64,000 bases of DNA from Halorubrum rubrum. GTDB lineage: Archaea > Halobacteriota > Halobacteria > Halobacteriales > Haloferacaceae. Below are positions 17,893-27,527 of the stretch, in pieces; position 1 is the stretch's first letter, and every line of letters begins with the position of its first letter. A program made the translations under genes and the position numbers. Under the pieces are notes generated by a model that was not told where the DNA came from, did no database searches, and worked only from the letters and a program-made list of their open reading frames with translations. The stretch is taken from NCBI RefSeq assembly GCF_024494685.1, contig NZ_JANHDM010000008.1, positions 1 to 64,000 on the forward strand. Direction: 5' to 3'.

Positions 17893-18909
17893 TCAGGGAT
17901 AGACAGCTAACTCGAATTCGTACCAACTTCCGTCGTAGACCGCGTGCATATTCGGAAACGTTGTATATTCGGTATACTCGCTGTGTTCCTGGACGTGGTC
18001 GGCGGCGTTGAGCTGCGTGAGGACTGTGTCGAGTCCGTCCGATATTGGTGGCGACTCTTCATAGAACCCCGAGACTGGTCGTCCGTCCGTTGCCGTGTCG
18101 AGTACGTCCGCCGCCTCGCTTGAGAGCGAGACTGTAGAAAAGTCGACTTCGAGAACGGTGTCGCGGACGTGTCGCTCGTATTCAGATCGTGATCTTCCGA
18201 TCTGCTCGGCCGTGAACGTCCGTTCGGTCACGGGGATGGCATTCTGCTCGGCTCGTGCTTGGAACAGATGGTCGTTGTGTTGCAGATACTCGAACGGCGG
18301 CGATGGGACGAGATCGCTTGCTTCGGTATCGAGGTGGTGGTGATACGTGACGCCGCGTGAACTAGGCTTCTGATCACCGACATCGATCGCCGGGTCTCGA
18401 TCCGCCGCTGCGGCTTCCATCGCCTGCTGGAGTATCTGTTGGTCTCGGTCGGACAGTGACGTGACCGGTACTGTTACCGGATCAGTACTGTCTGGCTGTT
18501 CCGCATCCTGCAAGTCGAGATAGAATTCCTACCAGTCTCGTTCGACAGTACGAACGGTATCGACGTGGATCCCGTAGTAACTATCGCTGTCCGTAGCGAA
18601 CTGGGTGCGTTCCCGTTGCTCAGAGCCGAACTCGTACTCGTAGGCCAACTGGTAGTTCAGGACAGTAACCGAACCACTCGTAAGCAGTTCATCGCAGACG
18701 GCACGCTTGTACTCGTCAGGGTAATCGATAGCGAACTGGGCCCGGTGTCCCGCTGGATCTATCAGTAGGAACGCTTCGTACGGATCCTCTGTCGGATACG
18801 CACTCAATCGAAAGCGACTATCACCTGCCGAGAGACAGCCAGCGGCACTCGTGACGCCCGCCGCCCCGAGTGTCGTCAACAGTGTCCGTCGAGTATAGTG
18901 ATCACTCAT
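17893..18909 (-). pseudogene. Tat lipoprotein gene interrupted by one in-frame TAG
   Basis: Two open frames in the same phase are separated by a single TAG at 18531-18529. The first (18909-18529) encodes 126 residues with a Tat lipoprotein signal (TRRTLLTTLGAAG, lipobox SAAGC). The second continues directly after the stop with EFYLDLQDAEQPDS and runs 211 residues to 17893. The join reads TVRTVERDW-stop-EFYLDLQD, which looks like one continuous protein of about 338 residues. Either this is a nonsense mutation, a sequencing error, or two separately translated pieces (a TTG at 18513 could start the second). Stop-codon readthrough is not known for haloarchaea and I treat it as a disrupted gene. 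Function unknown. Confidence 0.65.
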
Positions 18910-19166
18910 TTGTCACGTCTACCGATCATCGATAGGGTTCGAAACGGTTCTCTCTCACAGAACTGGTCGAAGAATATACGATACTGACGTAGTATCACGA
19001 GTAGCCAGTTGTCGCTGGGCGGGATGCTTCAAGACCCCGATAGCTCAAATCGAAACTGTGCTTTGCGTCGTGCCCGCGAAACAGGCGGTAGAAGGACTCA
19101 AATAATTAAATCTGGTTTTGATACTACGTTCGACCTAATATATGACAGGGGTAACCCGTAGATACG
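18910..19166. other. Intergenic region
   Basis: About 257 bp, no gene seen. It contains divergent promoter-like AT-rich DNA, including TTAAATCTGG near 19105-19115 upstream of the + strand gene. Confidence 0.4.
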
Positions 19167-19976
19167 ATGGTCATCGTCTCCGCATTCAAAGATGGATTCA
19201 CCGCCCTCCGCGCGAATCCGATCCTGTTCGTCGCCGGCCTTCTTGTCGGGGCCGGCAGCCAGCTGCAATACGTCGATCACCTCATCGAGTCGCCATATCT
19301 CTCGGCAGGCGTGTCGCTCGCCTGGCTGATCGTCTTCCCGTTCGTTATCGGCGGGTTCATCGGCACTGCCCGAGCCGCGATCGACGGCACAGACGCATCG
19401 CTCACCCACTTTTTTACTGTAGCCCGGACTCATTACCTTCGGCTTCTCCTTGCAACTGTGGTGTTCGTGCTACTCGTGTTTGGAACCGCGATCGGATTTG
19501 GGCTCCTCGGGTTCATCCTCGGTATCGGAACGATAGCACTCGCCGCGATTCACGAGATGGCTGCGTTCGCAGCAGGCGTCATCTCTGTGCTTATCTGGCT
19601 GGTGTCGATCCTCGTTGTCATTATGTTCGTACAGTTTTACGACACGGCGATCGTCATCGAAAACGCGAGTGTCACTGATGCGTTCCGGAGAAGTATTGGG
19701 CTCGTTCGCTCGAATCTGAGGAGCGTCACTGGATTCTCCGTGGCGTGGCTCGTCCTGCTGAACGTCTTCTTCATTCCCGAATACCTGGTCCAGCTGACAA
19801 TGACAGATGCTGGCCCAGCTGACGTATTACCGATCGAGCTCGGGATTCCGATCGGTGTCCTGCTCCCGATCGGGATCGTTCTTTCCGCGGTCGGCTTCGC
19901 GTACTTCTACACGGTGTACACGGCCTACTATATGCGATTAATCGCTGCCTCAACTGATACTCTGGACTCAGTATGA
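19167..19976 (+). CDS. DUF7847-like multi-helix membrane protein
   Basis: A 269-residue protein with about six hydrophobic segments. It begins with a short amphipathic FKDGFTALRANPILF segment, and a loop DAFRRSIGLVRSNLR lies before the fifth helix. This layout is shared by haloarchaeal proteins related to the membrane domain of glycerophosphodiester phosphodiesterases (DUF7847-type), which lack any catalytic domain. The protein encoded at 20518 is similar in layout, so the locus may hold two paralogues around an ArsR-type regulator. Confidence 0.6.
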   Translation: MVIVSAFKDGFTALRANPILFVAGLLVGAGSQLQYVDHLIESPYLSAGVSLAWLIVFPFVIGGFIGTARAAIDGTDASLTHFFTVARTHYLRLLLATVVFVLLVFGTAIGFGLLGFILGIGTIALAAIHEMAAFAAGVISVLIWLVSILVVIMFVQFYDTAIVIENASVTDAFRRSIGLVRSNLRSVTGFSVAWLVLLNVFFIPEYLVQLTMTDAGPADVLPIELGIPIGVLLPIGIVLSAVGFAYFYTVYTAYYMRLIAASTDTLDSV

Positions 19977-20068
19977 CCATCCACCAACAATTACGTACGA
20001 TAGTTTCGAACAACCACCGAACAGATCAGGTCCCCGCGATCGCCGCCCACAGAAACTAGCCAAACCCT

Positions 20069-20521
20069 ATGTCACGGATCCTCCCGACACAAACTGACGC
20101 AACCGTCGAACGAAGCGATACTCCGGCCGTCCTGAGTCTCGACGACGACGGGACGCGAGACGTGATCGAAGCATTATCTTCCGAGACCGCCTACGAGATC
20201 TTTCGACTGCTCAACGAAACGCCGGCGACGCCGTCACGGATCGCTGATCAGCTCAATCAGAGCGTACAGAACGTCCATTACCACTTGGAGAATCTCGAAT
20301 CAGTTGGCGTGATCGAAGTTACGGACACCTGCTATTCGGAGAAAGGCCGGGAGATGAGCGTCTACGTCGTTTCTGAAGACCCAACACTGCTCTTTCTCGG
20401 CACCGAGGACGATCGGCCGAGTCTCAAACGCGCGTTCAAATCCTTCGCCTCACTGCTTGGTCCACCGTCGATCCTGCTTGCCGCCGGCGAATCTATCTCT
20501 CAGTTCGTTACTGCCGAATGA
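20069..20521 (+). CDS. ArsR-family winged-helix regulator
   Basis: A 150-residue DNA-binding protein. Residues about 30-100 form the winged helix: DVIEALSSETAYEIFRLLNE, then TPSRIADQLNQSVQNVHYHL (recognition helix) and a wing with YSEKGREMSVYVV. No cysteine metal site is visible, so it is not a typical metal sensor. The C-terminal 45 residues are family-specific. Its stop overlaps the start of the next gene by 4 bp (ATGA), so the two are translationally coupled and the regulator probably controls that membrane protein. Confidence 0.85.
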   Translation: MSRILPTQTDATVERSDTPAVLSLDDDGTRDVIEALSSETAYEIFRLLNETPATPSRIADQLNQSVQNVHYHLENLESVGVIEVTDTCYSEKGREMSVYVVSEDPTLLFLGTEDDRPSLKRAFKSFASLLGPPSILLAAGESISQFVTAE

Positions 20522-21420
20522 GCGAACATACCGACACACCGGCCCGAAGCGCTTCTACTGCCGACACAACCACGGGTGACGTGGCACCGACGATCAAGGC
20601 CCGAGACGATGTCGATGGCTGTGGATGTCTCGAATGCCGCAACATCGAAATACCCGCAACTCGTCGAAGCGTTCTCGATGCGTTAGTCTGGTCCGTTCGC
20701 CTGTTTCGATCCTATCCGTCAATCGTCGTTTTCGCGGGCGTGATCATTGTGGCCAGACGGCTGCTCGAAACGGATAGTGTCAACGTGCTTCCGATGCCTG
20801 TAATCGGCGTGGTTGAGGTCCTGACGGCGTTTGCGTTCATCATCTTGATCCGTGCCTACGTGGGAACGATAGTCGCCGGCGAACTGACCGGGGAGCCCGT
20901 CACGAGACGTGAGGGATTACATCGAAGCCTCGCTCGGACGCCATCACTACTCGGGGTCGTCATTCTCACCGTGGTTTTGGTGATGACAATACCGTTCTTC
21001 CTGGCTCTACCACTCTTCCTTATTTTCGGTGTGCTCCCGGTCACGCCGGTAGATATGATCAGTTTCCCCGTCGCTGCAGCGATCGGTGGAATCACCTTTG
21101 CCGTGCCGTTTCTGTTTCTCCTGTACAAGTTCTGGTTCGCACTTGAGGCGTGTGTCATCGGCCAGTACGGCCCGCTCAAATCATTCCGCGTGAGTTGGCG
21201 CATCACGACGAACTACCGAGGAAAATTCGTGCTTATCGGGGTGATCGCTATTGGAAGTGCAGTTAGTCTCTTTCTCCCAATATATCTCCCCGAGATGGGG
21301 ACGAGTCTGGCCCGGTTAAACCCCGTTTTGAGCGTACTCTCATCGAGTGTCAGTGAACTACTCACAATCGTGTGGGCAAGCGCCTACGCGCACATCTACG
21401 TCCAAGGTATCGTGTCGTGA
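20518..21420 (+). CDS. Membrane protein with N-terminal CxCxxC motif
   Basis: A 300-residue protein. The soluble N-terminus (about 55 residues) carries GCGCLECRN near 34-42, a compact cysteine motif that could bind zinc or iron. Six or so hydrophobic segments follow, with a conserved-looking loop FRVSWRITTNYRGKF near 222-236. The layout resembles the membrane protein at 19167 (DUF7847-like). It is coupled to the ArsR-type regulator by an ATGA overlap, so metal or redox control through the cysteine motif is a reasonable guess but unproven. Confidence 0.6.
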   Translation: MSEHTDTPARSASTADTTTGDVAPTIKARDDVDGCGCLECRNIEIPATRRSVLDALVWSVRLFRSYPSIVVFAGVIIVARRLLETDSVNVLPMPVIGVVEVLTAFAFIILIRAYVGTIVAGELTGEPVTRREGLHRSLARTPSLLGVVILTVVLVMTIPFFLALPLFLIFGVLPVTPVDMISFPVAAAIGGITFAVPFLFLLYKFWFALEACVIGQYGPLKSFRVSWRITTNYRGKFVLIGVIAIGSAVSLFLPIYLPEMGTSLARLNPVLSVLSSSVSELLTIVWASAYAHIYVQGIVS

Positions 21421-21472
21421 ACTGGGGCTTATGTCGGCGATTCAATGCCCCATAACTGGATGGTATCTTGAA

Positions 21473-22390
21473 CTACTGTACTTTGATTCTGGCAGCGCGG
21501 CGTAAGAGACGGATTGCAACCGAACCCAATAGAAGATTGAATCCCACGAGAATGACCACTGCGGACACGACCGTGTTCCAGATTCCACCGAATGCCGTCA
21601 CCTCGAAAACCGTCATCACGTCCTGTCCCAGCATGATAGCACGGACGCCATCGACGCCGTAAGTGATGGGGTTGAGTATAGCGACAGTCCTGATCCATCC
21701 CGGGAGTACGCTGAGGGGGAGAAAAGCGCTCGAAATGAATACTAGCGGGAATGTGAGCAGGTTCGCGAACATAATTGTCGCCTCCTGATCGCGGGAAATC
21801 AGGGCAACGATGTTCGAGTACGCTATGAATGCGCCGCCGAAGATCACTGTAACGAGAACGACGCCAACGATACCAACGGCACCCGTACGGAGATACTGAT
21901 CGAATGCTGCGCCGTTTTTGAGAATCAACAGTAGATACCCAAGGAAGAGGATTATCACTGTCTGGACAACGATTCGAGCCACCTCGGACAGGACTTTGCC
22001 GAAGAACATGGCCGACCGGTTCATCGGCGAGACAAGCATCTTCTCGAACATTCCCTCCTCCATATCGTCAACGAGTCCGATGCCAGAGGTGGCTGCCGAC
22101 GAGAGTGTAGACATAATAATGATAGCTGGAGACAGGTACGTGACGTAGCTGATATTGGGGCCAAGTGCCTCCGAGAGCGCACTACCGGCGATTGCCCCGA
22201 ACACCTCGACGAACAAGACAAAGAAGATGATCGGTTGCACCAGCGATGTAAAGATGACATAGGGGTTGCGCAAATTCTTGACCAGCCACCGCTTGAAACT
22301 GATGCGAATGTCAGCTGTGGTGCTGTTGCCTGAAGCTTCCTGTGCGGTGTCGCTTACGACGGGGCCTTCGTCGGTCGAGTGACTGCTCAT
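21473..22390 (-). CDS. ABC-2 type transporter permease (DrrB-like)
   Basis: A 305-residue permease with six hydrophobic segments in the ABC-2 pattern. After an N-terminal soluble part, FKRWLVKNLRNPYVIFTSL leads into the first helix; MEEGMFEKMLVSPMNR is the coupling-helix region; and the WIRTVAILNPITYGVDGVRA motif before the last helix is diagnostic for DrrB/YadH-like exporters. It would form the membrane channel of an exporter for hydrophobic compounds, with the ATPase encoded just upstream (4-bp overlap). The substrate cannot be told from sequence. Confidence 0.9.
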   Translation of the reverse strand: MSSHSTDEGPVVSDTAQEASGNSTTADIRISFKRWLVKNLRNPYVIFTSLVQPIIFFVLFVEVFGAIAGSALSEALGPNISYVTYLSPAIIIMSTLSSAATSGIGLVDDMEEGMFEKMLVSPMNRSAMFFGKVLSEVARIVVQTVIILFLGYLLLILKNGAAFDQYLRTGAVGIVGVVLVTVIFGGAFIAYSNIVALISRDQEATIMFANLLTFPLVFISSAFLPLSVLPGWIRTVAILNPITYGVDGVRAIMLGQDVMTVFEVTAFGGIWNTVVSAVVILVGFNLLLGSVAIRLLRRAARIKVQ

Positions 22391-23451
22391 GTCGACACCT
22401 CCTGAGCGGAGAGCGACGCCATACCTGTGTCTGCCCTGCTAGTGGTGTCGGACGAACCGTCCGTCAGCGCGAGGAAGACATCGTCAAGCGTGGGCGAGCG
22501 AATGTCGAAGTCGCTGACTGAAACACCTGCGTCGTCGAGAGCAGCGAAAAGATCGCTTGTAGCTTCGCGGGCTCGCGCTGACCTGACAATGAATCCGTCC
22601 TCGGTCGTTCGTATCGTCGGCTCATTGAACGTGTCGATGCGACGAACGGCCTGTACGGCGCGCTCGATACGTTCTTCGACGGTATTTTCGATCGTTATCT
22701 GGAAAATATCCATCCCAAATTCGGATTTGAGTGTCTCCGGAGACCCGGTTGCGATAATCTGTCCATCCTGGAGCAGGGAGAGGCGATCACACAGTTGGTC
22801 GGCTTCTTCTAGGTACTGCGTCGTGAGGAACACTGTCGTCCCTTTCTCATTGATCTGTTCGAAGTAGTTCCAGAGGCGCAATCGTGCTTCTGGATCGAGA
22901 CCGGTCGTGGGCTCGTCGAGAAAAACTACTGGCGGGCGATGTACTAGGACACTCGCGGCATCTAATCGCTTTTTCATCCCGCCGGAGAACTTCTCCGACC
23001 GCGTGTCAGCGACATCCTGTAGATCCACCAGATCGAGTAGTGCCTCGATCCGATCCTCGCGCTGGTCTACCGGGACACCGTACAGTCTACAGGCTAACTG
23101 AAGATTTTCTCGCGGAGTCAACTCTCTGTCGATACTCGTTTCCTGGGCCATATACCCGATAGATCGCCGGACCTTCTCTGGCTCAGTTGCGGTGTCATAG
23201 CCATTGATTCGTACTGACCCCTCCGTTGGATGTAGGAGTGTGACGAGCGATTTGATAGTAGTCGTCTTTCCGGCCCCATTCGGTCCGAGGAAGCCAAAGA
23301 ACTCGCCTTTCTCGATGCTTAACGAGACGCCACGAACTGCTTCTGTTCCGTCTTCGTAAGTGACAGTGACGTTCTGCGCGTCAATTGCGAGGTCTGTTTC
23401 CTGAGACAGATCAGCGCTATTCTGTTGAGGGTGTGTTTGTCGGCTCGTCAT
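22387..23451 (-). CDS. ABC transporter ATP-binding protein (DrrA-like)
   Basis: A 354-residue ATPase. Walker A GPNGAGKTT lies near residues 56-64, the Q-loop in YMAQETS near 100-106, the signature FSGGMKKR near 155-162, and Walker B VVFLDE at 175-180, followed by the switch region FLTTQYLEEAD. The C-terminal 100 residues form the DrrA-type regulatory domain (SPTLDDVFLALT near the end). It overlaps the permease gene by 4 bp. Together they form an exporter of the daunorubicin-resistance class. The divergently transcribed HTH-10 gene 137 bp away is a likely regulator. Confidence 0.92.
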   Translation of the reverse strand: MTSRQTHPQQNSADLSQETDLAIDAQNVTVTYEDGTEAVRGVSLSIEKGEFFGFLGPNGAGKTTTIKSLVTLLHPTEGSVRINGYDTATEPEKVRRSIGYMAQETSIDRELTPRENLQLACRLYGVPVDQREDRIEALLDLVDLQDVADTRSEKFSGGMKKRLDAASVLVHRPPVVFLDEPTTGLDPEARLRLWNYFEQINEKGTTVFLTTQYLEEADQLCDRLSLLQDGQIIATGSPETLKSEFGMDIFQITIENTVEERIERAVQAVRRIDTFNEPTIRTTEDGFIVRSARAREATSDLFAALDDAGVSVSDFDIRSPTLDDVFLALTDGSSDTTSRADTGMASLSAQEVST

Positions 23452-23587
23452 CGCATTGTATCGTTTCAGTTGGGACTGGGTAGCGCCTTCTCGAATTGAT
23501 GGTGTTCTTTATAAGGCAGCCCTCGCAGCGGATATCGATGAATGTCTCAACCGCCACCCCCATTATCGATGATATAAACAGGTTGGT

Positions 23588-24283
23588 ATGGGACTTGTCG
23601 CTGAATTCAAAATCTATTGCGACGCGCTCCCACTCGTCGGCGCAGTCGCAGCAGTGCCCGAAGCGAGGATGATTCTCAACCTCCAGTACAATCACGGGAA
23701 GCGACCATTGTTCCTCATCACGGTGACGGGCGGGTCTGAACAAACACTCGAGACAGCACTCACTGACACATACGACGTCGGGGACTGGACGCAAATCGGA
23801 CAGGCCAGTGATACCCGCCGGTATCAAATTCAACCGGCGCTCAGTTTCGAAGAGCAACTCGGGGATGATATCGACGATCTAGCTGGACTTGAAGAGCTAG
23901 CCACAGCAGATGCGTTTATCGACCGGATTAAGGTCGAACCGGATGGCTGGCGACAAACGGGCTGGTTCGCCGACCGAGAGGAGTTCAGCAAATTCTCGTC
24001 TTTCTGGCAGCACAACGCTGAGTTCCAACTAGACCGTCTTAATCAGGACGAGACGCCAGAGCCGCCGGGGGAAGGGCTCACTAATCGGCAATACGAGGCA
24101 CTCCGGATCGCGTACGAGCGGGGGTATTTTGAGATTCCGAGACAGGTCTCACTGGAGGAGATCGCGTCGGAGTTGGGTATCACTGCCTCGTCGGTAACTG
24201 AGCGGTTGCGCCGTGCTCAAACACAACTCATCGAGGAAACAGTAGCGACAACGTGGCCGACGCTCCCTGAGTCAACCCAGTAG
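23588..24283 (+). CDS. HTH-10 (Bat-like) transcriptional regulator
   Basis: A 231-residue regulator of the bacterio-opsin activator class. An N-terminal sensor-like domain (about 1-150) precedes the HTH-10 helix-turn-helix: LTNRQYEALRIAYERGYFEI (about 166-185) and VSLEEIASELGITASSVTER (about 190-209). The N-terminal domain has no PAS or GAF hallmark that I can recognise. It is divergent from the ABC exporter operon, with a shared AT-rich region between, which suggests it responds to an exporter substrate and controls drrAB-like expression. Confidence 0.85.
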   Translation: MGLVAEFKIYCDALPLVGAVAAVPEARMILNLQYNHGKRPLFLITVTGGSEQTLETALTDTYDVGDWTQIGQASDTRRYQIQPALSFEEQLGDDIDDLAGLEELATADAFIDRIKVEPDGWRQTGWFADREEFSKFSSFWQHNAEFQLDRLNQDETPEPPGEGLTNRQYEALRIAYERGYFEIPRQVSLEEIASELGITASSVTERLRRAQTQLIEETVATTWPTLPESTQ

Positions 24284-24367
24284 CAGCGGGAGTGTAGTCT
24301 CAAGAAGCAGATTTTGAGATCTCTTGAAGCTACCACAGAGGAGTTAACGGATATTTCTGAGGCGTGA

Positions 24368-25234
24368 CTACGTCATCATACGCAATCGTTGTGCTATCTG
24401 TAGCTGCCGAAGCCCGAACTCGACTCCTGCCACAATGAGGAGAAGACCGAGGTAGAGAAACCACGCGCCGAAGTACAGTGCGTGTGGGTCATCGGGGCTG
24501 GCTGTGAACTCCGCTTGTACGTTGAGCAGGATGAACACGGTGAGGGCTGTCGCTGGCCCAACCACGAGATGACGAACTAAGAGATACAGTGGAACGGCAG
24601 CGAGTATCCACATCCCAAGGGTACTACTAATGTATATGAGCCAGCCGAGCTCGCCCGAAACGGTGAGACCAAGTCGGAGTGTAAACCACAGCATCACGAC
24701 CGCGTGGAGTACGCCACCAACCGTGGCAATACGTACCGCCTGCTTCCGTGAAGCGGGGATCGAAATCAGCGCGATCGGTGAAGGTACTGCCGGAAGCCGC
24801 TTCCACCCTGTTCGAACGGTGTATTCGATCAGGCCGAGAAATAAAAATCCAACCGTCCAGACGGAGGCGTTCAGCATATACCGGACGATATACAGTCCGT
24901 TCTCGACGACGGTGATACCGGTCGGCTCAGCAAGGCGTTCTAACTCTGCAACATCACGAAAGGTCGGTCCCGGTGGTACGAGTTCCATCCCGAGCACGTA
25001 GCCAGTAGTCAATACGAGGGCGATTAGTGGAGCGATTATTCGATACCGAAGCCCAAGCAATACTGGAACGGCAGCCACGATGACGAGACCGCCATAGCGC
25101 CATCCCATTCCGAGACTCGTGTATTCGGATGGACCGATCGAATAGCTGAGCGTCAGTGCCACAGCAATGAGTGTTCCCGCGTGGACGAGACCAACGAGAA
25201 GACTGACTAGGGGAGATCGGATGGGGGGCATCAC
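24368..25234 (-). CDS. Eight-helix membrane protein, unknown
   Basis: A 288-residue integral membrane protein with about eight hydrophobic segments, a periplasmic-side loop rich in Pro and Glu (GPTFRDVAELERLAEPTG, about 88-105), and a short cytoplasmic loop (SIPASRKQAVR). No catalytic or transport motif stands out. It is convergent with the HTH-10 gene and ends about 85 bp after it. The start is set by the first ATG pair at 25234; either is possible. Confidence 0.55.
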   Translation of the reverse strand: MMPPIRSPLVSLLVGLVHAGTLIAVALTLSYSIGPSEYTSLGMGWRYGGLVIVAAVPVLLGLRYRIIAPLIALVLTTGYVLGMELVPPGPTFRDVAELERLAEPTGITVVENGLYIVRYMLNASVWTVGFLFLGLIEYTVRTGWKRLPAVPSPIALISIPASRKQAVRIATVGGVLHAVVMLWFTLRLGLTVSGELGWLIYISSTLGMWILAAVPLYLLVRHLVVGPATALTVFILLNVQAEFTASPDDPHALYFGAWFLYLGLLLIVAGVEFGLRQLQIAQRLRMMT

Positions 25235-25550
25235 ATTACTGTGCGTACTCCAATTGTGTTTAAACTACCCAGGGAGCCAGTGCTTGTTCATGACGCGGCG
25301 AAGATTATCGATCTAAAATATCTCCGTGACAAGCAACAGTCCGATCGTGATGGCGCGTCTTTAGCTTGATATAGGCGCTAGGCCCCCTCCCTCAACGAGT
25401 ACCGCAGTCCACGCCAGCGGACAAGGAACGCAGTAGGGAGGAGATACAGGGCCGTCATCATCTGTTCATACAGCGATACGGTTGTAGGCACACAGGCCCA
25501 CGTAGTCGCTATGTTTTTACATTGAGTTACTATATTCTAAGCTGAACCCA

Positions 25551-26276
25551 ATGGAGTATGACCTCGATTCGGGAGCGCACTCAACATTTTCCCTACACTA
25601 CCACCTGATACTCACCACGAAGTATCGGCGCGGAGTGCTAACCGAGGAGCGAACCCAATTCATTCACGAGGTCATCAGGGGATTCACGGATAACTACGGT
25701 GTCGAACTGACCAACCTCGATGGCGAAGACGACCACGTTCACATCCTGTTCCGAGCGAAGCCAACCACAGACCTCGTGAAGTTCATCAATACGGTCAAGG
25801 GCGCGACTGCTCGCCGTATCCGAAACGAGTACGCAGACGAAGTAACCGACCCCACCCTACTTCGCTCGCCCTGAAGGGCTCGCTCGTTGAGGGTGGGGCT
25901 TTGATGTGGTCCTCGCCGTCAGTTGACGCGACGGGGCGTTTTGTGCGTCCCGCCTACCGAACGCCCTTCGAGGTCGACGAACCCACCATTTGGGGCCGGG
26001 CTACTGCGGCCCGTACTGAACGGGACTTGTGCCAGCACCGCACTAACTGGTAGTACGGGAGGGTGCAACTTAACGGTTGGTCAGTACCATGTCGGTTTCC
26101 TCGCCGGCCTACTCGCTCCCTCCGGTCGCTCCTTGAGGCCGGAGGCTCCACCTCGAAGTATGCTGAAGACCGAACTGTGGGGCGACTCGTTCTGGAACGA
26201 CTCGTACTGCCTCATCTCGACGGGGCAGGTGTCGCTAGATGTGCTGACACAGTACATAGAGGACCAACGCGAGTAG
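25551..26276 (+). pseudogene. tnpA: IS200-type tnpA (Y1 transposase) split by a nested element
   Basis: The N-terminal part (25551 to about 25850) encodes FSLHYHLILTTKYRRGVL and the HUH motif in GEDDHVHILFRAKP, followed by KGATARRIRNEYADEV. About 310 bp later the frame resumes with LKTELWGDSFWNDSYCLIST, which carries the catalytic Tyr, and ends DVLTQYIEDQRE. Both parts are in the same frame but the insert brings a stop at 25872. Y1 transposases need both the HUH motif and the Tyr, so the gene should be inactive unless the insert is removed. The insert is a miniature IS200/IS605 derivative (see 25851-26159). Confidence 0.85.
25851..26159 (-). mobile_element. Nested palindrome-associated mini-element inside tnpA
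   Basis: An insert of about 309 bp with a hairpin at each end. The left hairpin has arms CCCACCCT (25851-25858) and AGGGTGGG (25890-25897). The right hairpin has CCGGCCT (26104-26110) and AGGCCGG (26136-26142). On the minus strand the left end reads SPTLNERALQGERS, the last residues of a haloarchaeal TnpB, so this is the right end of an IS1341-type element. The other end resembles the left-end hairpin of element 2. It is therefore an internally deleted, non-autonomous derivative (PATE-like) in reverse orientation. A GAAGTA hexamer occurs near both borders. Confidence 0.6.
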
Positions 26277-26280
26277 CGCC

Positions 26281-27516
26281 ATGTACTACGCCTACAAGTA
26301 CCGTCTCAAGCCGTCCGACGCCCACCGCGAGGAGTTGGACCGCCACCGAGACATTTGTCGGCAACTGTACAACCACACGCTCTATCGTCTCAACGAGTAC
26401 CGAGACGAACACGGCGAACTGCCGTCCATGACCACGCTTCGGTCGGAACTCCCCGACCTCAAGAAATGGTGGGACGGCCTCTCCGACGTGTACTCGAAGG
26501 TTCTCCAAACCGTCGTAGAACGGCTGTTCGACAACCTCAAAGGCCTCTCCAAACTCAAGGAGAACGGCTACGGCGTCGGTCAGCTCAAATGGAAGCCGCC
26601 GCGGGAGTTTCGCAGTTTCACGTACAGTCAGTCTGGCTTCAAGCTCGACAAGAAGGGCGGTCAGACTGTGTTGTCACTCTCGAAACTCGCGGACATACCG
26701 ATACGACTCCACCACACCATCCCCGACGACGCGACGCTCAAGCAGGTCACGGTCAAGAAGGAACCGACTGGGGAGTGGTTCGCCACGTTCGGCGTCGAAA
26801 TGGACCGTGAACCCCCTGAACCGCCTGAGAATCCCGAGCGGTGCGTCGGTATCGACACGGGAATTCTCAAGTATGTCCACGACACCGACGGCGCGGCGGT
26901 CGGGTCGCTCGACCTCTCGGACGAACGCGACCGCGTGGAGCGCGAGCAACGGAAGCTCTCGCGCAAACAGCACGGGTCGAACAACTACGAGAAGCAACGG
27001 CGGCGCGTTGCGGAGTGTCACGCCGAACTCCGCCGGAAGCGCCGCGACTTCTTGCACAAGCTCTCGAACTACTACGCTCGAGAGTACGACCTCGTAGCGG
27101 TCGAAGACCTGAACGTGAAGGGGATGATGGAGTCGCCGTCGAACGGCCGCAACACGGCGTCTGCGGCATGGCGAACGTTCCTCTCGTTGCTCGAATACAA
27201 GTGCGAGCGCGAGGGGACGCACTTCGTCGCGGTGGACCCGAGAGGGACGACCAAGGAGTGCGCGTCCTGCGGCGTCTCGACGGAGAAGCCGCTGTGGGTC
27301 CGCGAACACTCCTGTCCTGCCTGCGGGTTTGAGGCGGACAAGGATGCGAACGCGGCGTGGAACATCCGTTCTCGCGGCCTCGAAGACGTAGGAGTGGGAT
27401 ACTCCGAATCAACGCCTGTGGAGACTGCGCTCCCTGTGGATACGCCTGTATCTGCAAAGCGCGTCGTCGAAGCAGGAAGCCCCACCCTTAAGCGCGAGCC
27501 ATCAGGTGAGCGGTAG
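26281..27516 (+). CDS. tnpB: TnpB RNA-guided nuclease (IS200/IS605)
   Basis: A 411-residue TnpB. The N-terminal wedge and helical part (YYAYKYRLKPSDAHREELDR) precedes a RuvC-like nuclease. Catalytic Asp is D192 in CVGIDTGILKY, Glu is E275 in AVEDLN, and the final Asp is D355 in KDANAAWN. A zinc ribbon (C327/C330 and C345/C348) lies between the last two. All key residues are present, so it is probably active. TnpB uses an omega-RNA from the right end to cut DNA next to a short target motif and so helps keep the element in the genome. The coding region runs into the right-end hairpin, as is normal. The guide would be the sequence from about 27533 (CTCGGTATGATTTGG). Confidence 0.92.
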   Translation: MYYAYKYRLKPSDAHREELDRHRDICRQLYNHTLYRLNEYRDEHGELPSMTTLRSELPDLKKWWDGLSDVYSKVLQTVVERLFDNLKGLSKLKENGYGVGQLKWKPPREFRSFTYSQSGFKLDKKGGQTVLSLSKLADIPIRLHHTIPDDATLKQVTVKKEPTGEWFATFGVEMDREPPEPPENPERCVGIDTGILKYVHDTDGAAVGSLDLSDERDRVEREQRKLSRKQHGSNNYEKQRRRVAECHAELRRKRRDFLHKLSNYYAREYDLVAVEDLNVKGMMESPSNGRNTASAAWRTFLSLLEYKCEREGTHFVAVDPRGTTKECASCGVSTEKPLWVREHSCPACGFEADKDANAAWNIRSRGLEDVGVGYSESTPVETALPVDTPVSAKRVVEAGSPTLKREPSGER

Positions 27517-27527
27517 GGTGCGGTAGT

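Noticed and set aside
18529-18531. Pyrrolysine-type decoding of TAG
   Set aside because: Not known in haloarchaea and no pyl genes are in the window; simple nonsense mutation is more likely.
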